Below, one piece after another: positions 10,345 to 23,500 of a stretch of 64,000 nt of DNA. Source of the stretch: Hydractinia symbiolongicarpus. Its lineage: Eukaryota > Cnidaria > Hydrozoa > Anthoathecata > Hydractiniidae. Where the stretch lies: the NCBI RefSeq assembly GCF_029227915.1, contig NC_079875.1, forward strand, positions 41,809,201 through 41,873,200, given 5' to 3'. Position 1 is the first letter of the stretch. Every line of letters starts with the position of its first letter. Position numbers and translations under genes: made by a program. Below the pieces are notes generated by a model. It saw nothing but the letters and a program-made list of their open reading frames with translations. It searched no databases and had not been told where the DNA came from.

Positions 10345-11987
10345 TTTAAAAAATCGTTCTGGAAATGTGTTTACTCACAGGGTACTTTCTTTGTGTACAT
10401 TCGACTATACGGGCCAAGCCCGTGATTTACGGGAAATCGCGGGTTTTCATTTGCCGGCGATTAAACCCCTTTCATTAAGCGTCTCATCAAAAATGAAAAC
10501 ATTTTTGAAAACTACAAGTCTCATGCGTTTTAGTGGAGAGAAAATAATTTAAAAAATCGTTCGGGAAATGAATTTACTCCCTGGGTACTTTCTTTGTATA
10601 CATTCGACTATACGGGCCAAGCCCGGGATTTACGGGAAATCGCGGGTTTTCGTTTGCCGGCGATTAAACCCCTTTCATTAAGCGTCTCATCACAAATGAA
10701 AACATTTTTGAAAACTACAAGTCTCATGCGTTTTGGTGGTGAAAAAATAATTTAAAACATCGTTCTGGAAATGAGTTTACTCACAGGGTACTTTCTTCGT
10801 ATACATTCGACTATACGGGCCAAGCCCGGGATTTACGAGAAATCGCGGGTTTTCGTTTGCCGGCGATTAAACACTTTTCATTAAGCGTCTCATCAAAAAT
10901 GAAAACATTTTTGAAAACTACAAGTCTCATGCGTTTTAGTGGTGAAAAAATAATTTAAAAAATCGTTCGGGAAATGAGTTTACTCCCTGGGTACTTTCTT
11001 TGTATACATTTGACTATACGGGCCAAGCCCGGGATTTACGGGAAATCGTGGGTTTTCGTTTACCGGCGATTAAACTTCTTTTATTCAGTGTCTCATCAAA
11101 AATGAAAACATTTTTGAAAACTACAAGTCTCATACGTTTTAGTGGAGAGAAAATAATTTAAAAAATCGTTCTGGAAATGAGTTTACTTCCTGGGTACTTT
11201 CTTTGTATTCATTCGACTATACGGGCCAAGCCCGGGATTTACGGGAAATCGCGGGTTTTCGTTTGCCGGCGATTAAACCCCTTTCATTAAGCGTCTCATC
11301 ACAAATGAAAACATTTTTGAAAACTACAAGTCTCATGCGTTTTAGTGGTGAAAAAATAATTTAAAAAATCGTTCGTGAAATGAGTTTACTCCCTGGGTAC
11401 TTTCTTTGTATACATTTGACTATACGGGTCAAGCCCGGGATTTACGGGAAATCGTGGGTTTTCGTTTACCGGCGATTAAACTTCTTTTATTCAGCGTCTC
11501 ATCAAAAATGAAAACATTTTTGAAAACTACAAGTCTCATACGTTTTAGTGGAGAGAAAATAATTTAAAAAATCGTTCTGGAAATGAGTTTACTCCCTGTG
11601 TACTTTCTTTGTATACATTCGACTCTGCGGGCCAAGCCCGGGATTTACGGGAAATCGCGAGTTTTCGTTTGTCGGCAATTAAACCTCTTTCATTAAGCGT
11701 CTCATTAAAAATGAAAACATTTTTGAAAACTACAAGTCTCATTCGTTCTAGTGGTGCAGAAATAATTTGAAAATCGTTCGGGAAATCAGTTTTCTCCCTA
11801 GGTACTTTCTTTGTATACTTTTGACTATACGGGCCAAGCCCGGGATTTACGGGAAATCGCGGGTTTTCGTTTGACGGCGATTAAACTTCCTTTATTCAGC
11901 GTCTCATCAAAAATGAAAACATTTTTGAAAACTACAAGTCTTATGCGTTTTAGTGGTGAAAAAATAATTCAAAAAATCGTTCTGGAA
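10345..11987 (+). repeat. Satellite monomers, third occurrence of the 1.6-3.2 kb module
   Basis: About eight monomers. The order repeats that at 1.6-3.2 kb: a GTGTTTACTCACAGG monomer, one with ATCACAAATG, one with TTTCTTCGTATAC and TTACGAGAAATC, and one with ATCGTGGGTTTTCGTTTACC. It then diverges, with ATCGTTCGTGAAATG near 11,370 and GACTCTGCGGGCC near 11,620. No gene or unique DNA is present. Confidence 0.75.
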
Positions 11988-13388
11988 ATGCGTTTACTCA
12001 CAGGGTACTTTCTTTGTGTACATTCGACTATACGGGCCAAGCCCATGATTTACGGGAAATCGCGGGTTTTCATTTGCCGGCGATTAAACCCCTTTCATTA
12101 AGCGTCTCATCAAAAATGAAAACATTTTTGAAAACTACAAGTCTCATGCGTTTTAGTGGAGAGAAAATAATTTAAAAAATCGTTCGGAAAATGAATTTAC
12201 TCCCTGGGTACTTTCTTTGTATACATTCGACTATACGGGCCAAGCCCGGGATTTACGGGAAATCGCGGGTTTTCGTTTGTCGGCAATTAAACCTCTTTCA
12301 TTAAGCGTCTCATTAAAATTGAAAACATTTTTGAAAACTACAAGTCTCATTCGTTCTAGTGGTGCAGAAATAATTTGAAAAATCGTTCGGGAAATCAGTT
12401 TACTTCCTAGGTACTTTCTTTGTATACTTTTGACTATACGGGCCAAGCCCGGGATTTACGGGAAATCGCGGGTTTTCGTTTGACGGCAATTAAACTTCTT
12501 TTATTCAGCGTCTCATCAAAAATGAAAACATTTTTGAAAACTACAAGTCTTATGCGTTTTAGTGGTGAAAAACTAATTTAAAAAATCGTTCTGAAAATGT
12601 GTTTACTCACAGGGTACTTTCTTTGTGTACATTCGACTATACGGGCCAAGCCCGTGATTTACGGGAAATCGCGGGTTTTCATTTGCCGGCGATTAAACCC
12701 CTTTCATTAAGCGTCTCATCAAAAATGAAAACATTTTTGAAAACTACAAGTCTCATGCGTTTTAGTGGAGAGAAAATAATTTAAAAAATGGTTCGGGAAA
12801 TGAATTTACTCCCTGGGTATTTTCTTTGTATACATTCGACTATACGGGCCAAGCCCGGGATTTACGGGAAATCGCGGGTTTTCGTTTGTCGGCAATTAAA
12901 CCTCTTTCATTAAGCGTCTCATTAAAAATGAAAACATTTTTGAAAACTACAAGTCTCATTCGTTCTAGTGGTGCAGAAATAATTTGAAAAATCGTTCGGG
13001 AAATCAGTTTACTTCCTAGGTACTTTCTTTGTATACTTTTGACTATACGGGCCAAGCGCGGGATTTACGGGAAATCGCGGGTTTTCGTTTGACGGCGATT
13101 AAACTTCTTTTATTCAGCGTCTCATCAAAAATGAAAACATTTTTGAAAACTACAAGTCTTATGCGTTTTAGTGGTGAAAAACTAATTTAAAAAATCGTTC
13201 TGGAAATGTGTTTACTCACAGGGTACTTTCTTTGTGTACATTCGACTATACGGGCCAAGCCCGTGATTTACGGGAAATCGCGGGTTTTCATTTGCCGGCG
13301 ATTAAACCCGTTTCATTAAGCGTCTCATTAAAAATGAAAACATTTTTGAAAACTACAAGTCTCATTCGTTCTAGTGGTGCAGAAATAA
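11988..13388 (+). repeat. 3-mer higher-order repeat (609 bp), about 2.2 copies, with chimeric end
   Basis: Trimer units begin near 11,988, 12,597 and 13,206, exactly 609 bp apart. They carry the succession GTTTACTCACAGG with CATTTGCC, then TGTCGGCAATTAAACC with GGTGCAG, then TTCCTAGG with TTTGACGGC. The third copy breaks inside the monomer 13,186-13,388. That monomer has the CCCGTGATTTACGG and CATTTGCC front half and the TCATTAAAAATG to GGTGCAG rear half, so it is a recombinant of two monomer types. Confidence 0.85.
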
Positions 13389-14650
13389 TTTGAAAAATCG
13401 TTCGGGAAATCAGTTTACTTCCTAGGTACTTTCTTTGTATACTTTTGACTATACGGGCCAAGCCCGGGATTTACGGGAAATCGCGGGTTTTTGTTTGACG
13501 GCGATTAAACTTCTTTTATTCAGCGTCTCATCAAAAATGAAAACATTTTTGAAAACTACAAGTCTTATGCGTTTTAGTGGTGAAAAACTAATTTGAAAAA
13601 ATCGTTCTGGAAATGTGTTTACTCACAGGGTACTTTCTTTGTATACATTCGACTATACGGGCCAAGCCCGGGATTTACGGGAAATCGCGGGTTTTCGTTT
13701 GCCGGCGATTAAACCCATTTCATTAAGCGTCTCGTCACAAATGAAAACATTTTTGAAAACTACAAGTCTCATGCGTTTTAGTGGTGAAAAAATAATTTAA
13801 AACATCGTTCTGGAAATGAGTTTACTCACAGGGTACTCTCTTTGTATACATTCGACTATACGGGCCAAGCCCGGGATTTACGAGAAATCGCGGGTTTTCG
13901 TTTGCCGGCGATTAAACACTTTTCATTAAGCGTCTCATCAAAAATGAAAACATTTTTGAAAACTACAAGTCTCATGCGTTTTAGTGGTGAAAAAATAATT
14001 TAAAAAATCGTTCGGGAAATGAGTTTACTCCCTGGGTACTTTCTTTGTATACATTTGACTATACGGGCCAAGCGCGGGATTTACGGGAAATCGCGGGTTT
14101 TCGTTTGACGGCGATTAAACTTCTTTTATTCAGCGTCTCATCAAAAATGAAAACATTTTTGAAAACTACAAGTCTTATGCGTTTTAGTGGTGAAAAACTA
14201 ATTTAAAAAATCGTTCTGGAAATGTGTTTACTCACAGGGTACTTTCTTTGTGTACATTCGACTATACGGGCCAAGCCCGTGATTTACGGGAAATCGCGGG
14301 TTTTCATTTGCCGGCGATTAAACCCCTTTCATTAAGCGTCTCATCAAAAATGAAAACATTTTTGAAAACTACAAGTCTCATGAGTTTTAGTGGAGAGAAA
14401 ATAATTTAAAAAATCGTTCGGGAAATGAATTTACTCCCTGGGTACTTTCTTTGTATACATTTGACTATACGGGCCAAGCCCGGGATTTACGGGAAATCGC
14501 GGGTTTTCGTTTGTCGGCAATTAAACCTCTTTCATTAAGCGTCTCATTAAAAATGAAAACATTTTTGAAAACTACAAGTCTCATTCGTTCTAGTGGTGCA
14601 GAAATAATTTGAAAAATCGTTCGGGAAATCAGTTTACTTCCTAGGTACTT
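13389..14650 (+). repeat. Satellite monomers linking the 3-mer and 6-mer blocks
   Basis: About six monomers with no clean local periodicity. The stretch from ~13,415 to ~13,800, including the rare CGTCTCGTCACAAATG variant at 13,727, reappears at ~15,445-15,830 with an offset of about 2,030 bp (10 monomers). AAGCGCGGGATTTAC near 14,072 also occurs near 13,055, five monomers upstream. Nothing other than satellite is visible. Confidence 0.7.
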
Positions 14651-16890
14651 TCTTTGTATACTTTTGACTATACGGGCCAAGCCCGGGATTTACGGGAAAT
14701 CGTGGGTTTTCGTATACCGGCGATTAAACTTCTTTTATTCAGCGTCTCATCAAAAATGAAAACATTTTTGAAAACTACAAGTCTTATGCGTTTTAGTGGT
14801 GAAAAAATAATTTAAAAAATCGTTCTGGAAATGTGTTTACTCACAGGGTACTTCCTTTGTATACATTCGACTATACGGGCCAAGCCCGGGATTTACGGGA
14901 AATCGCGGGTTTTCGTTTGCCGGCGATTAAACCCCTTTCATTAAGTGTCTCATCAAAAATGAAAACATTTTTGAAAACTACAAGTCTCATGCGTTTTAGT
15001 GGTGAAAAAACAGTTTAAAAAATCGTTCCGAAAATGAGTTTACTCCCTGGGTACTTTCTTTGTATACATTCGACTATACGGGCCAAGCTAGGGATTTACG
15101 GGAAATCGCGGGTTTTCGTTTGACGGCGATTAAACTTCTTTTATTCAGCGTCTCATCAAAAATGAAAACATTTTTGAAAACTACAAGTCTTATGCGTTTT
15201 AGTGGTGAAAAAATAATTTAAAAAATCGTTCGGGAAATGAGTTTACTCCCTGGGTACTTTCTTTGTATACATTTGACTATACGGGCCAAGCCCGGGATTT
15301 ACTGGAAATCGTGGGTTTTCGTTTACCGGCGATTAAACTTTTTTTATTCAGCGTCTCATCAAAAATGAAAACATTTTTGAAAACTACAAGTCTTATGCGT
15401 TTTAGTGGTAAAAAAATAATTTAAAAAATCGTTCTGGAAATGTGTTTACTTCCTAGGTACTTTCTTTGTATACTTTTGACTATACGGGCCAAGCCCGGGA
15501 TTTACGGGAAATCGCGGGTTTTCGTTTGACGGCGATTAAACTTCTTTTATTCAGCGTCTCATCAAAAATGAAAACATTTTTGAAAACTACAAGTCTTATG
15601 CGTTTTAGTGGTGAAAAACTAATTTAAAAAATCGTTCTGGAAATGTGTTTACTCACAGGGTACTTTCTTTGTATACATTCGACTATACGGGCCAAGCCCG
15701 GGATTTACGGGAAATCGCGGGTTTTCGTTTGCCGGCGATTAAACCCCTTTCATTAAGCGTCTCGTCACAAATGAAAACATTTTTGAAAACTACAAGTCTC
15801 ATGCGTTTTAGTGGTGAAAAAATAATTTAAAAAATCGTTCGGGAAATGAGTTTACTCCCTGGGTACTTTCTTTGTATACATTTGACTATACGGGCCAAGC
15901 CCGGGATTTACGGGAAATCGTGGGTTTTCGTATACCGGCGATTAAACTTCTTTTATTCAGCGTCTCATCAAAAATGAAAACATTTTTGAAAACTACAAGT
16001 CTTATGCGTTTTAGTGGTGAAAAAATAATTTAAAAAATCGTTCTGGAAATGTGTTTACTCACAGGGTACTTTCTTTGTATACATTCGACTATACGGGCCA
16101 AGCCCGGGATTTACGGGAAATCGCGGGTTTTCGTTTGCCGGCGATTAAACCCCTTTCATTAAGTGTCTCATCAAAAATGAAAACATTTTTGAAAACTACA
16201 AGTCTCATGCGTTTTAGTGGTGAAAAAACAGTTTAAAAAATCGTTCCGGAAATGAGTTTACTCCCTGGGTACTTTCTTTGTATACATTCGACTATACGGG
16301 CCAAGCTAGGGATTTACGGGAAATCGCGGGTTTTCGTTTGACGGCGATTAAACTTCTTTTATTCAGCGTCTCATCAAAAATGAAAACATTTTTGAAAACT
16401 ACAAGTCTTATGCGTTTTAGTGGTGAAAAAATAATTTAAAAAATCGTTCGGGAAATGAGTTTACTCCCTGGGTACTTTCTTTGTATACATTTGACTATAC
16501 GGGCCAAGCCCGGGATTTACTGGAAATCGTGGGTTTTCGTTTACCGGCGATTAAACTTTTTTTATTCAGCGTCTCATCAAAAATGAAAACATTTTTGAAA
16601 ACTACAAGTCTTATGCGTTTTAGTGGTGAAAAAATAATTTAAAAAATCGTTCTGGAAATGTGTTTACTCACAGGGTACTTTCTTTGTATACTTCGACTAT
16701 ACGGGCCAAGCCCGGGATTTACGGGAAATCGCGGGTTTTCGTTTGCCGGCGATTAAACCCCTTTCATTAAGCGTCTCATCAAAAATGAAAACATTTTTGA
16801 AAACTACAACTCTCATGCGTTTTAGTGGTGAAAAAATAATTTAAAACATCGTTCTGGAAATGAGTTTACTCACAGGGTACCTTCTTTGCA
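14650..16890 (+). repeat. 6-mer higher-order repeat (1,218-bp offset)
   Basis: The segment ~14,650-15,450 recurs at ~15,868-16,670. Markers at 1,218-bp spacing are CGTATACCGGCG near 14,711 and 15,929, AAAAAACAGTTTAAAA near 15,005 and 16,223, AAGCTAGGG near 15,088 and 16,306, and ACTGGAAATCGTGGG near 15,302 and 16,520. The second unit passes into the start of the 18-mer block. Confidence 0.85.
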
Positions 16891-19800
16891 TACATTCGAC
16901 TATACGGGCCAAGCCCGGGATTTACGGGAAATCGCGGGTTTTCGTTTGCCGGCGATTAAACCCCTTTCATTAAGCGTCTCATCAAAAATGAAAACATTTT
17001 TGAAAACTACAAGTCTCATGCGTTTTAGTGGTGAAAAAATAATTTAAAAAATCGTTCCGGAAATGAGTTTACTCCCTGGGTACTTTCTTTGTATACATTC
17101 GACTATACGGGCCAAGCCCGGGATTTACGGGAAATCGCGGGTTTTCGTTTGCCGGCGATTAAACCCCTTTCATTAAGCGTCTCATCACAAATGAAAACAT
17201 TTTTGAAAACTACAACTCTCATGCGTTTTAGTGGTGAAAAAATAATTTAAAACATCGTTCTGGAAATGAGTTTACTCACAGGGTACCTTCTTCGTATACA
17301 TTCGACTATACGGGCCAAGCCCGGGATTTATGGGAAATCGCGGGTTTTCGTTTGCCGGCGATTAAACCCCTTTCATTAAGCGTCTTATCAAAAATGAAAA
17401 CATTTTTGAAAACTACAAGTCTCATGCGTTTTAGTGGTGAAAATATAATTTAAAAAATCGTTCCGGAAATGAGTTTACTCCCTGGGTACTTTCTTTGTAT
17501 ACATTCGACTATACGGGCCAAGCTAGGGATTTACGGGAAATCGCGGGTTTTCGTTTACTGGCGATTAAACCCCTTTCATTAAGCGTCTCATTAAAAATGA
17601 AAACATTTTTGAAAACTACAAGTCTCATGCGTTTTAGTGGTGAGAAAATAATTTAAAAAATCGTTCGGGAAATGAGTTTACTTCCTGGGTACTTTCTTTG
17701 TATACATTTGACTATACGGGCCAAGCCCGGGATTTACGGGAAATCGTGGGTTTTCGTTTACCGGCGATTAAACTTCTTTTATTCAGCGTCTCATCAAAAA
17801 TGAAAATTTTTTTGAAAACTACAAGTCTTATGCGTTTTAGTGGTGAAAAAATAATTTAAAAAATCGTTCTGGAAATGAGTTTACTCACAGGGTACTTTCT
17901 TTGTGTACATTCGACTATACGGGCCAAGCCCGTGATTTACGGGAAATCGCGGGTTTTCATTTGCCGGCGATTAAACCCCTTTCATTAAGCGTCTCATCAA
18001 AAATGAAAACTATTTTGAAAACTACAAGTCTCATGCGTTTTAGTGGAGAGAAAATAATTTAAAAAATCGTTCTGGAAATGTGTTTACTCACAGGGTACTT
18101 TCTTTGTATACATTCGACTATACAGGCCAAGCCCGGGATTTACGGGAAATCGCGGGTTTTCGTTTGCCGGCGATTAAACCCCTTTCATTAAGCGTCTCAT
18201 CACAAATGAAAACATTTTTGAAAACTACAACTCTCATGCGTTTTAGTGGTGAAAAAATAATTTAAAACATCGTTCTGGAAATGAGTTTACTCACAGGGTA
18301 CCTGCTTCGTATACATTCGACTATACGGGCAAGCCCGGGATTTACTGGAAATCGCGGGTTTTCGTTTGCCGGCGATTAAACCCCTTTCATTAAGCGTCTT
18401 ATCAAAAATGAAAACATTTTTGAAAACTACAAGTCTCATGCGTTTTAGTGGTGAAAAAATAATTTAAAAAATCGTTCGGGAAATGAGTTTACTCCCTGGG
18501 TACTTTCTTTGTATACATTCGACTATACGGGCCAAGCTAGGGATTTACGGGAAATCGCGGGTTTTCGTTTACCGGCGATTAAACCCTTTCATTAAGCGTC
18601 TCATCAAAAATGAAAACATTTTTGAAAACTACAAGTCTCATGCGTTTTAGTGGTGACAAAATAATTTAAAAAATCGTTCGGGAAATGAGTTTACTTCCTG
18701 GGTACTTTCTTTGTATACATTCGACTATACGGGCCAAGCCCGGGATTTACGGGAAATCGTGGGTTTTCGTTTACCGGCGATTAAACTTCTTTTATTCAGC
18801 GTCTCATCAAAAATGAAAACTACAAGTCTTATGCATTTTAGTGGTGAAAAAATAATTTAAAAAATCGTTCTGGAAATGAGTTTACTCACAGGGTACTTTC
18901 TTTGTGTACATTCGACTATACGGGCCAAGCCCGTGATTTACGGGAAATCGCGGGTTTTCATTTGCCGGCGATTAAACCCCTTTCATTAAGCGTCTCATCA
19001 AAAATGAAAACATTTTTGAAAACTACAAGTCTCATGCGTTTTAGTGGAGAGAAAATAATTTAAAAAATCGTTCGGGAAATCAGTTTACTCCCTAGGTACT
19101 TTCTTTGTATACTTTTGATTATACGGGCCAAGCCCGGGATTTACGGGAAATCGCGGGTTTTCGTTTGATGGCGATTAAACTTCTTTTATTCAGCGTCTGA
19201 TCAAAAATGAAAACATTTTTGAAAACTACAAGTCTCATGCGTTTTAGTGGTGAAAAACTAATTTAAAAAATCGTTCTGGAAATGAGTTTACTCACAGGGT
19301 ACTTTCTTTGTATACATTCGACTATACGGGCCAAGCCCGGGATTTACGGGAAATCGCGGGTTTTCGTTTGCCGGCGATTAAACTCCTTTCATTAAGCGTC
19401 TCATCACAAATGAAAACATTTTTGAAAACTACAAGTCTCATGCGTTTTAGTGGTGAAAAAATAATTTAAAACATCGTTCGGGAAATGAGTTTACTCCCTG
19501 GGTACTTTCTTTGTATACATTCGACTATATGGGCCAAGCTTGGGATATACGGGAAATCGCGGGTTTTCGTTTGCCGGCGATTAAACTTCTTTTAATCAGC
19601 GTCTCATCAAAAATGAAAACAATTTTGAAAACTACAAGCCTTATGCGTTTTAGTGGTGAAAAAATAATTTAAAACATCGTTCTGGAAATGAGTTTACTCA
19701 CAGGGCACTTTCTTCGTATACATTCGACTATACGGGCCAAGCCCGGTATTTACGAGAAATCGCGGGTTTTCATTTGCCGGCGATTAAACCCCTTTCATTA

Positions 19801-20529
19801 AGCGTCTCATCAAAAATGAAAACATTTTTGAAAACTACAAGTCTCATGCGTTTTAGTAGAGAGAAAATAATTTAAAAAATCGTTCGGGAAATGAGTTTAC
19901 TCCCTGGGTACTTTCTTTGTATACATTCGACTATACGGGCCAAGCCCGGGATTTACGGAAAATCGCGGGTTTTTGTTTGTCGGCAATTAAACTTCTTTCA
20001 TTAAGCGTCTCATTAAAAATGAAAATATTTTTGAAAACTGCAAGTCTCATTCGTTCTAGTGGTGCAGAATTAATTTGAAAAATCGTTCGGGAAATCAGTT
20101 TACTCCCTAGGTACTTTCTTTGTATACTTTTGACTATACGGGCCAAGCCCGGGATTTACGGGAAATCGCGGGTTTTCGTTTGACGGCGATTAAACTTCTT
20201 TTATTCAGCGTCTCATCAAAAATGAAAACATTTTTGAAAACTACAAGTCTCATGCGTTTTAGTGGTGAAAAAATAATTTAAAAAATCGTTCCGGAAATGA
20301 GTTTACTCCCTGGGTACTTTCTTTGTATACTTTTGACTATACGGGCCGAGTCCGGGATTTACGGGAAATGGCGGGTTTTCGTTTGCCGTCGATTAAACTT
20401 CCTTTATTCAGCGTCTCATCAAAAATGAAAACATTTTTAAAAACTACAAGTCTCATGCGTTTTAGTGGTGAAAAGATAATTTAAAAAATCGTTTTGGAAA
20501 TAAGTTTACTCCCTGGGTACTTTCTTTGT
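16890..20529 (+). repeat. 18-mer higher-order repeat, copy 1 (3,640 bp)
   Basis: Eighteen monomers span 3,640 bp, 14 bp less than 18 x 203. A 12-bp deletion near 18,821 and single-base losses near 18,331 and 18,585 account for that. The immediately following 3,640 bp repeats the same order, deletions included. Whole lines of sequence are identical at this offset. Distinctive monomers include the TACAGGCC core near 18,121, the CAGGGTACCTGCTTCG monomer near 18,294 and the GTTTGATGGCG monomer near 19,164. The left edge is set where TACCTTCTTTGCATAC (near 16,880) stops matching. Confidence 0.92.
18665..18855 (+). repeat. 191-bp deletion monomer (12 bp lost between TGAAAAC repeats)
   Basis: This monomer reads AAAATGAAAACTACAAG where others have two TGAAAAC copies 12 bp apart. 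The missing 12 bp correspond exactly to one copy plus the intervening bases. The same short monomer is present in the second 18-mer at 22,305-22,495. The change therefore predates the 18-mer duplication. Slippage or annealing between the two TGAAAAC repeats explains it well. Confidence 0.9.
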
Positions 20530-23500
20530 ATACATTCGACTATACGGGCCAAGCCCGGGATTTACGGGAAATCGCGGGTTTTCGTTTGCCGGCGATTAAA
20601 CCCCTTTCATTAAGCGTCTCATCAAAAATGAAAACATTTTTGAAAACTACAAGTCTCATGCGTTTTAGTGGTGAAAAAATAATTTAAAAAATCGTTCCGG
20701 AAATGAGTTTACTCCCTGGGTACTTTCTTTGTATACATTCGACTATACGGGCCAAGCCCGGGATTTACGGGAAATCGCGGGTTTTCGTTTGCCGGCGATT
20801 AAACCCCTTTCATTAAGCGTCTCATCACAAATGAAAACATTTTTGAAAACTACAACTCTCATGCGTTTTAGTGGTGAAAAAATAATTTAAAACATCGTTC
20901 TGGAAATGAGTTTACTCACAGGGTACCTTCTTCGTATACATTCGACTATACGGGCCAAGCCCGGGATTTACGGGAAATCGCGGGTTTTCGTTTGCCGGCG
21001 ATTAAACCCCTTTCATTAAGCGTCTTATCAAAAATGAAAACATTTTTGAAAACTACAAGTCTCATGCGTTTTAGTGGTGAAAATATAATTTAAAAAATCG
21101 TTCCGGAAATGAGTTTACTCCCTGGGTACTTTCTTTGTATACATTCGACTATACGGGCCAAGCTAGGGATTTACGGGAAATCGCGGGTTTTCGTTTACTG
21201 GCGATTAAACCCCTTTCATTAAGCGTCTCATTAAAAATGAAAACATTTTTGAAAACTACAAGTCTCATGCGTTTTAGTGGTGAGAAAATAATTTAAAAAA
21301 TCGTTCGGGAAATGAGTTTACTTCCTGGGTACTTTCTTTGTATACATTTGACTATACGGGCCAAGCCCGGGATTTACGGGAAATCGTGGGTTTTCGTTTA
21401 CCGGCGATTAAACTTCTTTTATTCAGCGTCTCATCAAAAATGAAAATTTTTTTGAAAACTACAAGTCTTATGCGTTTTAGTGGTGAAAAAATAATTTAAA
21501 AAATCGTTCTGGAAATGAGTTTACTCACAGGGTACTTTCTTTGTGTACATTCGACTATACGGGCCAAGCCCGTGATTTACGGGAAATCGCGGGTTTTCAT
21601 TTGCCGGCGATTAAACCCCTTTCATTAAGCGTCTCATCAAAAATGAAAACTATTTTGAAAACTACAAGTCTCATGCGTTTTAGTGGAGAGAAAATAATTT
21701 AAAAAATCGTTCTGGAAATGTGTTTACTCACAGGGTACTTTCTTTGTATACATTCGACTATACAGGCCAAGCCCGGGATTTACGGGAAATCGCGGGTTTT
21801 CGTTTGCCGGCGATTAAACCCCTTTCATTAAGCGTCTCATCACAAATGAAAACATTTTTGAAAACTACAACTCTCATGCGTTTTAGTGGTGAAAAAATAA
21901 TTTAAAACATCGTTCTGGAAATGAGTTTACTCACAGGGTACCTGCTTCGTATACATTCGACTATACGGGCAAGCCCGGGATTTACTGGAAATCGCGGGTT
22001 TTCGTTTGCCGGCGATTAAACCCCTTTCATTAAGCGTCTTATCAAAAATGAAAACATTTTTGAAAACTACAAGTCTCATGCGTTTTAGTGGTGAAAAAAT
22101 AATTTAAAAAATCGTTCGGGAAATGAGTTTACTCCCTGGGTACTTTCTTTGTATACATTCGACTATACGGGCCAAGCTAGGGATTTACGGGAAATCGCGG
22201 GTTTTCGTTTACCGGCGATTAAACCCTTTCATTAAGCGTCTCATCAAAAATGAAAACATTTTTGAAAACTACAAGTCTCATGCGTTTTAGTGGTGACAAA
22301 ATAATTTAAAAAATCGTTCGGGAAATGAGTTTACTTCCTGGGTACTTTCTTTGTATACATTCGACTATACGGGCCAAGCCCGGGATTTACGGGAAATCGT
22401 GGGTTTTCGTTTACCGGCGATTAAACTTCTTTTATTCAGCGTCTCATCAAAAATGAAAACTACAAGTCTTATGCATTTTAGTGGTGAAAAAATAATTTAA
22501 AAAATCGTTCTGGAAATGAGTTTACTCACAGGGTACTTTCTTTGTGTACATTCGACTATACGGGCCAAGCCCGTGATTTACGGGAAATCGCGGGTTTTCA
22601 TTTGCCGGCGATTAAACCCCTTTCATTAAGCGTCTCATCAAAAATGAAAACATTTTTGAAAACTACAAGTCTCATGCGTTTTAGTGGAGAGAAAATAATT
22701 TAAAAAATCGTTCGGGAAATCAGTTTACTCCCTAGGTACTTTCTTTGTATACTTTTGATTATACGGGCCAAGCCCGGGATTTACGGGAAATCGCGGGTTT
22801 TCGTTTGATGGCGATTAAACTTCTTTTATTCAGCGTCTGATCAAAAATGAAAACATTTTTGAAAACTACAAGTCTCATGCGTTTTAGTGGTGAAAAACTA
22901 ATTTAAAAAATCGTTCTGGAAATGAGTTTACTCACAGGGTACTTTCTTTGTATACATTCGACTATACGGGCCAAGCCCGGGATTTACGGGAAATCGCGGG
23001 TTTTCGTTTGCCGGCGATTAAACTCCTTTCATTAAGCGTCTCATCACAAATGAAAACATTTTTGAAAACTACAAGTCTCATGCGTTTTAGTGGTGAAAAA
23101 ATAATTTAAAACATCGTTCGGGAAATGAGTTTACTCCCTGGGTACTTTCTTTGTATACATTCGACTATATGGGCCAAGCTTGGGATATACGGGAAATCGC
23201 GGGTTTTCGTTTGCCGGCGATTAAACTTCTTTTAATCAGCGTCTCATCAAAAATGAAAACAATTTTGAAAACTACAAGCCTTATGCGTTTTAGTGGTGAA
23301 AAAATAATTTAAAACATCGTTCTGGAAATGAGTTTACTCACAGGGCACTTTCTTCGTATACATTCGACTATACGGGCCAAGCCCGGTATTTACGAGAAAT
23401 CGCGGGTTTTCATTTGCCGGCGATTAAACCCCTTTCATTAAGCGTCTCATCAAAAATGAAAACATTTTTGAAAACTACAAGTCTCATGCGTTTTAGTAGA

